From Lysinibacillus odysseyi 34hs-1 = NBRC 100172 (GTDB lineage Bacteria > Bacillota > Bacilli > Bacillales_A > Planococcaceae): a DNA stretch of 64,000 nucleotides. Shown piece after piece: positions 1 to 9,700 of the stretch (positions within the stretch are counted from its first letter, which is position 1; every line of letters starts with the position of its first letter). The stretch is taken from assembly GCF_001591965.1 (NCBI RefSeq), contig NZ_BCVX01000002.1, positions 310,001 through 374,000 on the forward strand. Reading direction: 5' to 3'. The translations under genes were made by a program, and so were the position numbers. The notes beneath the pieces were generated by a model, which was not told the origin of the DNA, did not search any database, and worked only from the letters and a program-made list of their open reading frames with translations.

Positions 1-301
1 GAGAGTCTTGGAAAATCATCTGGATATCACGATTATAGGATGAATTCCGATCACGTCGGCGATTTGTTACATTTTCGCCTTCATATACAATCGTTCCGGA
101 AGTAATTTTTTCTAATCCAATAATGGATTTACCAGTTGTCGATTTACCGCAACCTGACTCACCAACAAGACCATATGCCTTGCCGCGTTCAATTTCCATT
201 GTAATACCATCTACGGCATAAACATGGTCAATCACTCGATTGAAAAATCCTCCGCGAATCGGGTAATGGACTTTTAAATCATTGATTTGCATAAAGCTCA
301 T
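1..301 (-). CDS. Peptide ABC transporter ATP-binding protein, DppF/OppF type (partial)
   Basis: The N-terminal 100 codons of a second ATPase of an oligo/dipeptide importer; the rest lies beyond the left edge. The ATG at 299-301 gives MSFMQIND and follows GGAGGA at 311-316 by 8 bases. The Walker A motif GESGCGKST is visible, and a Q-loop (MIFQD) is reached just before the edge. The start lies inside the 3' end of the dppD-like gene (which ends at 279), so the two overlap by 23 bases and are probably translationally coupled. In this family the DppD/DppF pair hydrolyses ATP to drive peptide uptake through two permeases. DppF and OppF cannot be told apart from this fragment. Confidence 0.9.
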   Translation of the reverse strand, partial: MSFMQINDLKVHYPIRGGFFNRVIDHVYAVDGITMEIERGKAYGLVGESGCGKSTTGKSIIGLEKITSGTIVYEGENVTNRRRDRNSSYNRDIQMIFQDS

Positions 302-1310
302 GATGTTTGTCCTCCTTTTCGCCTTTAAAGTAAAAATGCTCGTGACAAGAACATCTTACAAAATGGCCTTCCGATATTTCATGCAGCTGCGGTTCTGTCT
401 CATGTGCCGATTCTGGAACCCAGGAAATACGTGGAGCAAAACGACATCCATGACGCGGCAGCTTCATTAAGGAAGGGACAATCCCTTCAATAACATTTAA
501 TTTTTCATTCTCGCTGTTCATCTGCGGAATAGAGTTAAACAGTGAACGTGTATATGGATGTTTTGGATTGGCAAATAATTCTTCGACAGAGGCTAATTCA
601 ATAATCTGGCCAGCATACATAACTGCTACTCGATCAGCTACCTCCGCCACAACGCCAAGGTCATGGGTGATTAAAATAATACCAGCACCTGTTTCCTTTT
701 GCAGATCAATCAATAAATCCAAAATTTGTGCCTGGATCGTTACATCCAGCGCTGTTGTCGGCTCATCTGCAATGATGATTTTCGGTTTACAGCTGATAGC
801 AATCGCTATAATAACTCGTTGACGCATCCCACCGGACAATTGGTGAGGGAATTGGCGCGCCACTCGTTCAGGATTTGGAATGCCTACTTGATTTAAAAGT
901 TCCAGTACGCGGGCTTGACGTTTCTCTTTATTGAAGTCCGTATGATAAATAAGCCCTTCCTCAATTTGCTCACCAATACGCATTAAAGGATTTAATGCTG
1001 AGAGAGGGTCCTGGAAAATCATTCCGATTTCCAGACCGCGTATATCATTAAAATCATCTTCGGTCATCTTCGCAAGGTTTTTATCCTTATATAAGATTTC
1101 CCCTTGTACCCGTGTTTTATTGTGATCGTGCAGCCCAATAATCGATGTGGCTAACGTACTCTTTCCACATCCTGATTCTCCAACAATGGCTAAAATTTCA
1201 TTTTCACGTAATGTAAGTGAAACACCATCAACAGCATCAAAATAAGCATCGCCGATCCGGAATCCTGTATGTAGGTCTCTGATCTTCAAAAGTTCCTCTG
1301 ACGTTCTCAA
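279..1310 (-). CDS. Peptide ABC transporter ATP-binding protein, DppD/OppD type
   Basis: Cytoplasmic ATPase of a peptide importer, about 343 residues. Visible are Walker A (GESGCGKST, near residue 44), the Q-loop (IFQDPLSALNP), the signature LSGGMRQR, Walker B (IIIADEPTTALD) and the H-loop (ITHDLGVV), followed by the oligopeptide-transporter C-terminal region. An upstream TTG at 1328 is possible, but AAAGGAG at 1318-1324 lies inside that longer reading frame and sits 7 bases before the TTG at 1308-1310, so the protein most likely starts MRTSEELLKI. The usual C-terminal cysteine pattern (GCxFxxRCPxxxxxC, then a later C) is broken: GCRFAPR is followed by ISWVPESA without the two middle cysteines, and the tail has CSC instead. 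It overlaps the next ATPase gene. Confidence 0.92.
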   Translation of the reverse strand: MRTSEELLKIRDLHTGFRIGDAYFDAVDGVSLTLRENEILAIVGESGCGKSTLATSIIGLHDHNKTRVQGEILYKDKNLAKMTEDDFNDIRGLEIGMIFQDPLSALNPLMRIGEQIEEGLIYHTDFNKEKRQARVLELLNQVGIPNPERVARQFPHQLSGGMRQRVIIAIAISCKPKIIIADEPTTALDVTIQAQILDLLIDLQKETGAGIILITHDLGVVAEVADRVAVMYAGQIIELASVEELFANPKHPYTRSLFNSIPQMNSENEKLNVIEGIVPSLMKLPRHGCRFAPRISWVPESAHETEPQLHEISEGHFVRCSCHEHFYFKGEKEDKHHELYANQ

Positions 1311-1342
1311 TTGCTTGCTCCTTTCCAAACTTTATAGGTGTG

Positions 1343-1357
1343 AATATTTAGAATATT
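1343..1357. promoter_or_regulatory. Possible CodY box in the dppD leader
   Basis: The 15-mer AATATTCTAAATATT (minus strand) differs from the CodY consensus AATTTTCWGAAAATT at three positions and is nearly palindromic. It lies between the promoter at 1438-1467 and the ribosome binding site. Peptide importer operons are known CodY targets in Bacillus, which makes the match plausible; AT-rich DNA yields such matches by chance. Confidence 0.3.
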
Positions 1358-1437
1358 TACGCTGTCATTTAATAGATAAAGAATGTCGAACATCCTAAAA
1401 AGCGAATAATTATAATATTCATTTATAGATGTTTTGA

Positions 1438-1467
1438 ATTATACCCTCTTAAAATAGACCTAGTCAA
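1438..1467 (-). promoter_or_regulatory. SigA promoter for the peptide transporter ATPase genes
   Basis: On the minus strand TTGACT (1462-1467) is followed after 18 bases by TATAAT (1438-1443), giving a start near 1430 and a leader of about 120 bases before dppD. The presence of its own promoter suggests that the ATPase genes are transcribed apart from any upstream gene. Confidence 0.65.
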
Positions 1468-1957
1468 TATATACATGACAAATTATTCTGACATAATTAA
1501 ATAGTTTGTATATTTAATACAAAAAAATAGTTTTAAAATTCCACGCACTTTAGTACTTTAAATCGACATAATTTTCAACTATTTATCAGGTTTTTTATTA
1601 TCAACTATATATTCCCTATAATGGCTATATTATTTTAGGAAAACTAAACACATGAATAAATATTGTATTTTTATTCCTTTTGTGCATAAAAAATTTTTAG
1701 GATTAGGACAAATTTATCTATACCTTTCTATAAAACCTTTGTTAGTATGTATGCAAAGAATCGACTACATATTAACCGAATTTTCAGAATAAAAGGTTAG
1801 ACGTCTATTGATTAGACTTTACGACCCTTTATACAATATCGTTTTTGTAAAAAAAATGCAAGATAATTTTGATAATTGCACACTAAATGACCTATTCTAG
1901 AACGCTTGAACAATAACAAAGGCCTTAGATGCTGTCTTCATCTAAGGCCCTTTCGCT
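1468..1957. other. AT-rich intergenic region without a gene
   Basis: About 490 bases between the dppD promoter and the amylase-fold gene. It holds only the terminator at 1921-1949. No supported reading frame or RNA gene was seen. Confidence 0.6.
1921..1949 (-). terminator. Rho-independent terminator of the amylase-fold gene
   Basis: Perfect 11-bp arms GGCCTTAGATG / CATCTAAGGCC with a 7-base loop, followed on the minus strand by TTTGTT, just downstream of the stop at 1958. Confidence 0.85.
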
Positions 1958-3436
1958 TTATTTTTTCATATCTTGTGCTGCCCGGCGCTTACGTCCACGC
2001 TTTACTACCATTACAACAAATATCGTAAATAAAATATACACAATGGCCAGGGTGATTACATAGGACATATTAATGCCTGTTTCATCAATTACTTGGTAAA
2101 CCTCTATGCTTTCACGGTCTAAAATGACAGGATAATTTCCTTCTTTATTCACACGGATAATGTCATTTTCAAACATTCCCCGCAGTTCTTTTCCTTCGCC
2201 AATTACATCTGTAGAAAGATCGATTCGATTGGTGATGCTCGTATTATTGAGGACCACAATCCACGATTCCTTTTCCGACTGACGCTTAAAGACAAGGAAA
2301 CCATCCTCATTTTTCAATACTTCAAATTTTCCGTGACGTAGCGTTGCAGAGTCATTGCGAAGTGTTTGAAGATTTTTAATGAAATCTATTAATTCTTCAT
2401 CTGTTTTAAAATTATAGAGCTGATGGGATTCAGGACCGACTTTCCCGTTCATCCCGATTTCTGTTCCATATTGAGTAACCGGTACTCCTGGCATTAATAA
2501 TGAAGCCGCGTAGGCTAGCGGAAGACGATTCGGCGGATAATGGTTACCTTCATCTGACATAACGGCGTAAGTAAAACGGTCTGTCCAAATGGAATCAATC
2601 ATAAGCTGTGAAGGTTTTATGTTTCCTTCTGTTATCCCTTGTACATATTTTGTCACTTCACTCGATGACAGGTCTACATTTTTATAAGACTCGCTGAATA
2701 ATGCAGCTATATCAGCATGGAAATCTGCATCAAAATCCGCATCACTCTCTTCATTAGAAATGACATAAATATTCTTATGTACTTCTTTAATAGCACTAAT
2801 CAGTTCATTAACAAATGCTGTATCAGCCCCATTTATATTGGTTAAGCGGATGCCGTCCACTTTATAAGTAGAAACAAAGTCGACAATCGCTTTTTTCAGC
2901 GCCCCCTGAAAATCAGCATTCCCTAAGGCAAATTGGGCTTTTCCATCAGCTGTGCCTGCCACCCATGCTTTTTTGGAAGTATCCTGTACCCATTCATGGT
3001 TTGCACTCACATTTGTTAATGGAAAATCTACCATGACTTTAATATCTTTATCATGGAAATATTTAATCATATCAGAAAATTCCTCAGCCGTACCGAAGTG
3101 AGGTTCTAATTTCGTATAGCTTGTTACAGAAGAGCCATCATACTTTTCCGTTGCAAAAACTGAGCCAACCGATAAAACCGTATATCCCATCTCTTTAATA
3201 TGGTCGCCACGACTGATTAAACCTGCAAAATCCCCTCCTGCAAACTGCGTCGGATCCTGTGTATCTACATTTTTATCATTTGCTCCGGAACCGTTAAAAT
3301 AGCGGTCTACCAGTACATCATATATACTCTCATCGGCGATTGTACGCTCTTCTTCCGCTTGCATGGGAGCCGCGGAAAAGCTCATCGCCAGCAAAACACT
3401 CGCTGCTGCTGCACCGATCCATTTCTTAAATCGCAA
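1958..3436 (-). CDS. Membrane-anchored alpha-amylase-fold (GH13) protein lacking catalytic residues
   Basis: Secreted or surface protein of about 492 residues: signal peptide (positive MRFKKW start, hydrophobic stretch, AAPMQA site), GH13-like barrel, and a C-terminal membrane helix (about residues 460-480) with a KRGRKRR stop-transfer tail. The start is the TTG at 3434-3436, 5 bases after AGAGGG; the upstream ATG at 3472 has no ribosome binding site and would bury the signal peptide. GH13 landmarks are recognisable but altered: region II reads DGIRLTN, with Thr where the nucleophile Asp should be; region III reads ISNEES, so the acid/base Glu may remain; region IV reads MSDEGNHYPP instead of xxxNHD. 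The end of the barrel (LMPGVPVTQYGTEIG) is intact. By family knowledge such a protein should not hydrolyse starch; a sugar-binding or scaffolding role is inference. Confidence 0.8.
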   Translation of the reverse strand: MRFKKWIGAAAASVLLAMSFSAAPMQAEEERTIADESIYDVLVDRYFNGSGANDKNVDTQDPTQFAGGDFAGLISRGDHIKEMGYTVLSVGSVFATEKYDGSSVTSYTKLEPHFGTAEEFSDMIKYFHDKDIKVMVDFPLTNVSANHEWVQDTSKKAWVAGTADGKAQFALGNADFQGALKKAIVDFVSTYKVDGIRLTNINGADTAFVNELISAIKEVHKNIYVISNEESDADFDADFHADIAALFSESYKNVDLSSSEVTKYVQGITEGNIKPSQLMIDSIWTDRFTYAVMSDEGNHYPPNRLPLAYAASLLMPGVPVTQYGTEIGMNGKVGPESHQLYNFKTDEELIDFIKNLQTLRNDSATLRHGKFEVLKNEDGFLVFKRQSEKESWIVVLNNTSITNRIDLSTDVIGEGKELRGMFENDIIRVNKEGNYPVILDRESIEVYQVIDETGINMSYVITLAIVYILFTIFVVMVVKRGRKRRAAQDMKK

Positions 3437-3481
3437 ATTAATCCCTCTCTTTCCAACCAATCCACAGTTCATTTTACCAAA

Positions 3482-3510
3482 ATTCTATTTCGTATGTAGT
3501 GAGTTTTCAA
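3482..3510 (-). promoter_or_regulatory. SigA promoter for the amylase-fold gene
   Basis: Minus strand TTGAAA (3505-3510), 17 bases, TAGAAT (3482-3487). The predicted transcript starts near 3475, downstream of the ATG at 3472 region, consistent with the TTG start at 3436. Confidence 0.55.
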
Positions 3511-3721
3511 AAATAAAGAGCCAAATATACGTCAAATCCGTGACAAGCCCTCATTCCTTTATATACAAGTATTTAACCATAAAGAAAGCAGGCGTGTAGA
3601 TTTATCCTTTATTCCAGACAGCTATAATGGATGATTTTATGTTATAGTCAGCCAGTTACACCTTTTGCAATGGAGCGGTATTTTATCTTCTCTCCGGTAA
3701 AGTGGAAAAAGGAAAAGGAAA

Positions 3722-3753
3722 AAGCTTTGAAGACTTTTACATCTTCAAAGCTT
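3722..3753 (-). terminator. Terminator of yisL
   Basis: Arms AAGCTTTGAAGA / TCTTCAAAGCTT (12 bp, perfect) with an 8-base loop, followed on the minus strand by TTTCC, directly after the stop at 3759. Confidence 0.8.
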
Positions 3754-3758
3754 CTTTG

Positions 3759-4142
3759 TTAGAATAAATCCCAGCCAATTCCGCCGCTCAAGCCTAAATA
3801 TAATGTTACTAAAAATACGATGACGAAAATTACCCAGAAAATGCCAAGTGATTTCCCTTTGTTTTTACGGGCTAAAATCATTTCCATAAAGCCGATGACA
3901 AGAATACCGAATAATACTTTCATGTCATACGTCATGCCGCTGCCATTATGCGTTGATGCAATCATATCGCGGTATTCAAGGAATAACGCACCGCCTGTGA
4001 TGATAATCAGGATGTAGAAAACACGTAATACCATTTGCACACCTGTAAGCTTCTTCGGTGATACAGCAGCGATGAAAAATAGTATTAATGCAATGATCCA
4101 CGTTGTAAGATGCAGATGTGTGCCACTTGTTAAAAAGTCCAT
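3759..4142 (-). CDS. yisL: YisL family (UPF0344) membrane protein
   Basis: Small integral membrane protein of 127 residues with four predicted hydrophobic helices. It opens with THLHLTTWIIALILF and contains LRVFYILIIITGG, both typical of B. subtilis YisL (about 118 residues). Function is not known for the family. It lies downstream of yisK on the same strand, as in B. subtilis, but each gene has its own terminator here, so they are probably transcribed separately. The ATG at 4142 has a weak ribosome binding site (AAAGTGGGA). Confidence 0.88.
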   Translation of the reverse strand: MDFLTSGTHLHLTTWIIALILFFIAAVSPKKLTGVQMVLRVFYILIIITGGALFLEYRDMIASTHNGSGMTYDMKVLFGILVIGFMEMILARKNKGKSLGIFWVIFVIVFLVTLYLGLSGGIGWDLF

Positions 4143-4219
4143 TTTTTTGTTCCCACTTTCTATTTTTTCTCTACATGCAATATCCTACCATGTCAAAGCC
4201 CGCGTATTCAATGAATTCG

Positions 4220-4225
4220 ATTATA
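4220..4225 (-). promoter_or_regulatory. Possible promoter -10 element for yisL
   Basis: A TATAAT hexamer on the minus strand, about 80 bases upstream of yisL. No -35 element sits at the right distance; a TTGACA lies 24 bases upstream, which is too far, so the call is tentative. Confidence 0.35.
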
Positions 4226-4376
4226 TAAACCCTTCTGAAGTAATAAATTTGTCAAAATAGAGACTTAAAATAGTAGAATACGAATAAGTCTCCTCTTTGC
4301 TCTGCACAGGACTGGCATAAGATCCACATACGCCATCCACTGCAAAACCGTCCTATCTATCCATTTTTCCATCTAA

Positions 4377-4410
4377 AAAGGGCAAGGCTGAACAATCAGC
4401 CTTGCCCTTT
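4377..4410 (-). terminator. Terminator of yisK
   Basis: Perfect 15-bp arms (AAAGGGCAAGGCTGA and its complement) around an ACAA-type loop, with T residues on the minus-strand side; 35 bases after the yisK stop. Confidence 0.88.
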
Positions 4411-4444
4411 ATCTATTATTCTCTTCCATGTAACTTTCGTTTCT

Positions 4445-5347
4445 TTACGCGAAACGATTTGCCAATGTACCGATTCCTTCAATCGAAACCTTTACTTCGT
4501 CTCCTGCTTTCAGGAATTGTGGCGGATTCATTGCTTTTCCTACCCCTTCTGGAGTTCCGGTTAAAATAACATCTCCCGGTTCAAGTGTTACATATTGGGA
4601 AACAATCGAAATGATATCTGCAACAGGGAACATCATATCCTTTGTCGAACCATTTTGGCGGACTTCCCCATTTACTTTTGTGACGATTGTAAGGTTTTGA
4701 GGATCTGGGATCTCATCCTTTGAAACAAGGTACGGTCCTAACGGGCATGTGCCATCAAGGCTCTTCCCTAGGAAAAATTGCTGATGGCGGTATTGTACAT
4801 CCCGTGCCGATAAATCATTGCCAATTGTATAGCCAAAAATATAGTCATATGCCATTGCTTTTGGAATGTTGCTGCCACGCTTACCGATTACTACTGCCAG
4901 CTCGCCTTCATAATCAAGGGAATCGGTTTTATCTGAATGGACGGGTAGTGTTTCTTCATCCGCTGCAATGGCAGTCGGGGATTTCGTAAACAGCATAATA
5001 TTTTCCGGCGCCTTTTCAGCACCCATTTCAACAGCATGTTCATTATAATTTTTTCCTACGCATAAAATATTTTTTGGTGTGCGCGGGATTGGCGAAAGCC
5101 ATTCGATTGCTGAAAATGTATACTTAAACGCATCTGCTTTCTCACTTGCAAGTGCCGCTTCCACTAATTTACGTGTCTGCTCTACAAAGTCAAACCCTAG
5201 AGAGATACCATCAATAATCGTAGACGGGAATGAGGGCAGGACGTTCAACTCTTCCTGAATTTTTAACACGTCCCATACGGCGTCTTCTTTTTTCACTTTT
5301 GGTCCGAATTTTACTTGTCCGTCTAGCTTAAACGATAAGAGTTTCAT
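4445..5347 (-). CDS. yisK: Fumarylacetoacetate hydrolase-fold protein, YisK (oxaloacetate decarboxylase type)
   Basis: Cytoplasmic metal enzyme of about 300 residues, the length of B. subtilis YisK. The family fold is shown by CVGKNYNEHAVEMG (catalytic His), LDYEGELAVVIG (two metal-binding Glu), GNDLSARDVQ (metal-binding Asp) and ILTGTPEGVGK. B. subtilis YisK is reported to decarboxylate oxaloacetate and to interact with the actin homologue Mbl; whether this holds here is inference. The ATG at 5345-5347 lies 12 bases from AAGGAG; an alternative TTG at 5356 would be only 3 bases away. It is next to yisL as in B. subtilis. Confidence 0.9.
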   Translation of the reverse strand: MKLLSFKLDGQVKFGPKVKKEDAVWDVLKIQEELNVLPSFPSTIIDGISLGFDFVEQTRKLVEAALASEKADAFKYTFSAIEWLSPIPRTPKNILCVGKNYNEHAVEMGAEKAPENIMLFTKSPTAIAADEETLPVHSDKTDSLDYEGELAVVIGKRGSNIPKAMAYDYIFGYTIGNDLSARDVQYRHQQFFLGKSLDGTCPLGPYLVSKDEIPDPQNLTIVTKVNGEVRQNGSTKDMMFPVADIISIVSQYVTLEPGDVILTGTPEGVGKAMNPPQFLKAGDEVKVSIEGIGTLANRFA

Positions 5348-5404
5348 AGTGTACAAGCGCTCCTTCTTTTTTCTTCATCATACCGCAAACTTTTGTAAAT
5401 TTCC

Positions 5405-6577
5405 TCATTTTTCTGAATGCATTTTTCCGTAAGTTAATCTCTTCACTGCTGCTTCAAGCGGTCCCTGCTTAAACTTAGATAGCCAAAGCTCCGCCAGAAT
5501 TACTTGTAGTACATAGATTCCCAGTGCTATATAAACGGCTGTCGGTACATCAATTTTGCCGTAAAGCCCGAATCCGTAATGATAGAAAATGGTTGTGCAG
5601 ATGACTGATTGGAGGATATACATTGTCATTGACATCCTCCCCATTTTGGCAATCAGGGACAGCCCCTTTGCTAGTAGAGGAATCATGCACAGCACAACAA
5701 TTATGGCAATATAACCTACAGATAACATCGGACCGCCTACATATACCTTCAAATAGTATAGAAGATACGTATAGGAAAAAGCAGTCGGGGCACTTTTAAT
5801 GAACAGACCGGCCGCTGTAAAGCCAATAGCCAGAAAAATCCACAGCCCCTTCAATTCTTTCGCACGCTCAATAAGCCGCCATTTTGCCGCTGCTGCTCCA
5901 ATGAGCATAAACGGTAAAATAATGAACAGTGAGCTAAACCACATGCTTACATTCATCTGCAGCGATAAATCATGCAGCCGCTGCATAAATGCATCCATAT
6001 AATTCCCTGTAGAATAGGCTGTCACTGCCCCCTGTATGCTTTGGATATCTACCGCCATTTCTTCCATTTCCATATTGATCATGCCGCCTAAGCTGAACAT
6101 GAATAAATAGAGGCCATGGATAATGCCTTGCAGCACTACCCCAATTGTCAGCAGCACCCAGCTGTTATAGCGAATAAGTGCCAGCACAAAAAAGCCGCAA
6201 AATGCATACATAGCAATAATATCGCCCCACCATAGGAAAAGGGCATGCAGCATCCCAACGATAAATAGGATGGTCAGGCGTTTTGGTGCGAATTTATAAA
6301 AATTTATCCCCGTTCGCTGGGCCTTCATGTACTGCATTGCTAACCCATACCCGAATAGCATAGAAAATAACGGATAAAAACTACTTTGCACATAAATATC
6401 CAACGTCTGATGCCAGATGATATCCACTGCCTCTGTAAACCAATCATTCAAGGAAATATAAGGCTGAGGTAAATAGAAGCCGAATATATTGACTAATAAA
6501 ATCCCCAGCAGGCTAAAACCGCGTATAATATCAATCGTCGTTACGCGTTCATTCAGGTGTGTCGGTTGAAAATTCAA
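5405..6577 (-). CDS. DUF418 family polytopic membrane protein
   Basis: Integral membrane protein of 390 residues with about ten hydrophobic helices. The N-terminus has the family mark RVTTIDIIRGFSLLGILLVN, and the C-terminal half (GRMSMTMYILQSVICTTIFYHYGFGLYG in part) is the DUF418 domain found in E. coli YeiB and B. subtilis YxaH/YrkO. Its function is unknown; a link to acyltransferase-3-like membrane folds has been suggested from the shape of the family. The start is TTG at 6575-6577, 7 bases after GGAGG. The 48 bases to yisK hold no clear terminator, so read-through into yisK is possible. Confidence 0.85.
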   Translation of the reverse strand: MNFQPTHLNERVTTIDIIRGFSLLGILLVNIFGFYLPQPYISLNDWFTEAVDIIWHQTLDIYVQSSFYPLFSMLFGYGLAMQYMKAQRTGINFYKFAPKRLTILFIVGMLHALFLWWGDIIAMYAFCGFFVLALIRYNSWVLLTIGVVLQGIIHGLYLFMFSLGGMINMEMEEMAVDIQSIQGAVTAYSTGNYMDAFMQRLHDLSLQMNVSMWFSSLFIILPFMLIGAAAAKWRLIERAKELKGLWIFLAIGFTAAGLFIKSAPTAFSYTYLLYYLKVYVGGPMLSVGYIAIIVVLCMIPLLAKGLSLIAKMGRMSMTMYILQSVICTTIFYHYGFGLYGKIDVPTAVYIALGIYVLQVILAELWLSKFKQGPLEAAVKRLTYGKMHSEK

Positions 6578-6687
6578 ATGAAGCCCTCCTCTGTTCTTCC
6601 TCTATCTTACAATACATCCAGGCCGTTTCGAATACCCGCTTGCCATTTGATAAAAATATTCCATTTTTCCGGTTTGACCATAAGAAA

Positions 6688-6715
6688 AAGGATGTACCTT
6701 TTACGGCACATCCTT
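6688..6715 (-). terminator. Terminator of addBA
   Basis: AAGGATGTGCC pairs with GGTACATCCTT (one G-U pair) and is followed by TTTCTT on the minus strand, 3 bases after the addA stop. Confidence 0.8.
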
Positions 6716-6717
6716 CC

Positions 6718-9700
6718 TTAAATTGTAAGAGCCTTCCCTATATCATACAGATAAAGGATACGCTCATCCACGTGGATATAATTTATTGTCTGGATCGCTT
6801 CTTCGTAAATTGCCAGCTGCAGACTATACCGGTCTTTCATTTCCTTCGTTAAAGCCGGCTCCTGATCAAATGGCGGTCTAATGCGGTCTGTTTTATAGTC
6901 AAGCAGCACCCAGCGCCCGTCCTGATCTTGGAACAGACAGTCAATGATCCCCTGCACAATTTGCGCATCGCCTTCTCTATCTGTCCGACTAAGGGTAAAT
7001 GGTACTTCCCGAAGCATGAAAGTCGCCTGTTTAAATCGCACTCCAAGCGGTGAAGCAAAGAATGCCATGACATCTTCCATATCGATTGCATCTGCTTCCC
7101 GCTGATGGAGAAGCTGACGTTCCACTAAACTATTTAAAAACGCATTTGCCTGCTGAATACTTTCAAATCCTTGCTGCGGTACATGCTGCATGACCGTATG
7201 CACTACGGTTCCTCGTTCTGTTGCCGTTAGTTTCTTCTCCTGTATAAACATCGGCCTGCGAATAAGCCCTTTGCTTGACTGCTTCAGCAGGTTAAATGGC
7301 GGATCCTGTTCCTCTACTCGCTGCATTGCCTCATAGCGCTTAATCTCGGAAACGGAAGTTTTGGATTTTTTATTCACTGCCTGCATATAAGGGTACATAG
7401 TCGTAAAGCGTTTTGTCAGCTCATTAACGAGCGCCTCATCCACTTCCGGCTGCTCTACTAGTACGTTGTCCTGTTCTTCCCCTATTTTCTTCTGCACATA
7501 ACGCCCATTTGGGATCACTTCGATTTTCCATAGAAAATCAGTGACAAGCTCAGCCACATTTTCCTCATCCACGAGAAGTGGTTTAAAGTCCTCATGCCGC
7601 GCTACAGCCGGGCCAATCCAATCTAAATAAGTTTTCGCACCAGCACGGATGTGATTTGGCAATAACGCATCTGCCGGTAAATCCTGTACCTCGCTCCATT
7701 TTTTCAGCGTATCGTCCCAATCCTTTACAGAGCCGACAAGAATCAATTTTTCCTTCGCTCTTGTCATTGCTACATAAAGAATCCGCATTTCTTCCGCCTT
7801 CATTTTCGCTACCCGTTTATTTTTCAGTGCCAGGTATGGTAAGGATGTATACATCACCCGGTCCTGCGGATGAACAGCTTTAACGGCCATACCGAATTCC
7901 TGGTCGAATAAATAATAGCCATGGAAGTCCATCATATTAAACTGGCGCCCAAGCCCTGCTACGAAGACCACCGGGAACTCCAGCCCTTTTGATGAGTGAA
8001 TCGTAACAAGACGGACAACATCATCTGCTTCTCCGATTGATTTGGCAATCCCTAAATCATCTCCGCGTGATTTCATCCGGTCAATGAAACGAAGGAACCG
8101 GAATAAACCGCGAAAGGACGTTTTTTCATAGGACAGCGCACGGTCATGCAGTGCACGGAGATTCGCCTGGCGCTGCTTCCCATTTGCCATAGCGCCGACC
8201 ATTTCGTAGTAATTCGTTTTCAAATAAATATCCCAGATTAAATCTGCCAATGGACCTCGGCGTGCCTCGGCACGCCATGCCCGAAGGTGCTCAAGGAACT
8301 TTTCAAGTTTTCGCAATGTCAGCGGGTGAATATTGCCCGTTGCCTGCTGCAAATATGTTTTCAATGCCTGGTAAAAAGGTACATTACGCTCGGCAAGCCG
8401 GATTTCCGCAAGCTCATTCTCTGTCAGCCCGATAAACGGCGCCCGTAACACGGACACAAGCGGGATGTCCTGGTAAGGGTTGTCGATTACTTTCAATACA
8501 TTCAGCATAATCATCACTTCCAGCGCATCAAAATAGCCTTTGGACGATTCGGCATATAACGGGATGCCGGCTGCTTTGAATTCCTCCGACAGCTCGGAAG
8601 CCCATGTCATGGAACGCATTAAAATAACGATATCGCTATAGCGAATAGGACGTGTCGTGCCGTCTTTTGGATTAAATACAGGATACTCCGCCTCCACCAG
8701 CTGTTGAATACGGCTAATAATATAGCGAGCCTCCTGCTGGGAAGTCTGGAGGCTTTCTACTTCTTCTGCCTCCAAATCTATCTCTTCCCCATCCCAAGCA
8801 GCTGCATCCGGTACATCATCTCCTCCGTTCAGCAAAACAAGCTCTACAGGGACATTCTTTTCATTATAGTTAGCCTTGAACTTCAGCGCAGCCTTTTCAT
8901 CGTAATTAATCTCCCCGACTGCCTCATCCATCAACTGCTCAAATACATGGTTTGTACTATTTAATACTTCTTTCCGACTGCGGAAGTTTGCATTTAAATC
9001 AATTTTCAACCCTGTTTGGAGATTTTCTTCTGTAGATAGCTGGAACTGTTTATACTTGTCCATGAAAAGACGCGGCTCTGCAAGACGGAATGCATAGATC
9101 GACTGCTTTACATCCCCTACCATAAACATGTTGCCGTTTTCTACAGTACCTGTTTTCACAAGCTGAAGAATCGTCTCTTGCAGCATGTTCACATCCTGGT
9201 ACTCATCGACAAGCACTTCCTTAAACCGTTCTTGGAAATCCTTTGCTACAGAAGATGGATTTCGTTCATCATCCGTCAAAATTTCCAGTGCATAATGCTC
9301 TAAATCCGAAAAGTCCACGAGCCCCTTTTCCAGTTTGGCTGCCTTAAACGCTTCACTATAAACGATTGTCAAATGAACGAGCGTTTCGATAATCGGCTTC
9401 ATCATCCGCATTTCTTCCAGCAGCCGCTCAGGCGAACGTGAGAAGTACGGTGTTTTTACCTTTTTTGTAATAATATCCTTCGCGGCATTACGAAGCTTCA
9501 TTGCCTTTTCCTTTGCCACTTCATCGAAAATATCATTTTTACCTAGCCGTGGCATTGTCGCCCATTTTAAATTACCGAGCAGCTCATATACTTCCTGCCA
9601 CGTTCCTTCTTCTAACAGCCGGAAAAGCGTGTCCAAAATAATTCCGTCTGCCTCTATAACCTTTTGATAGCTTTGTAGGCCATATGCATCGGTAGCATAT

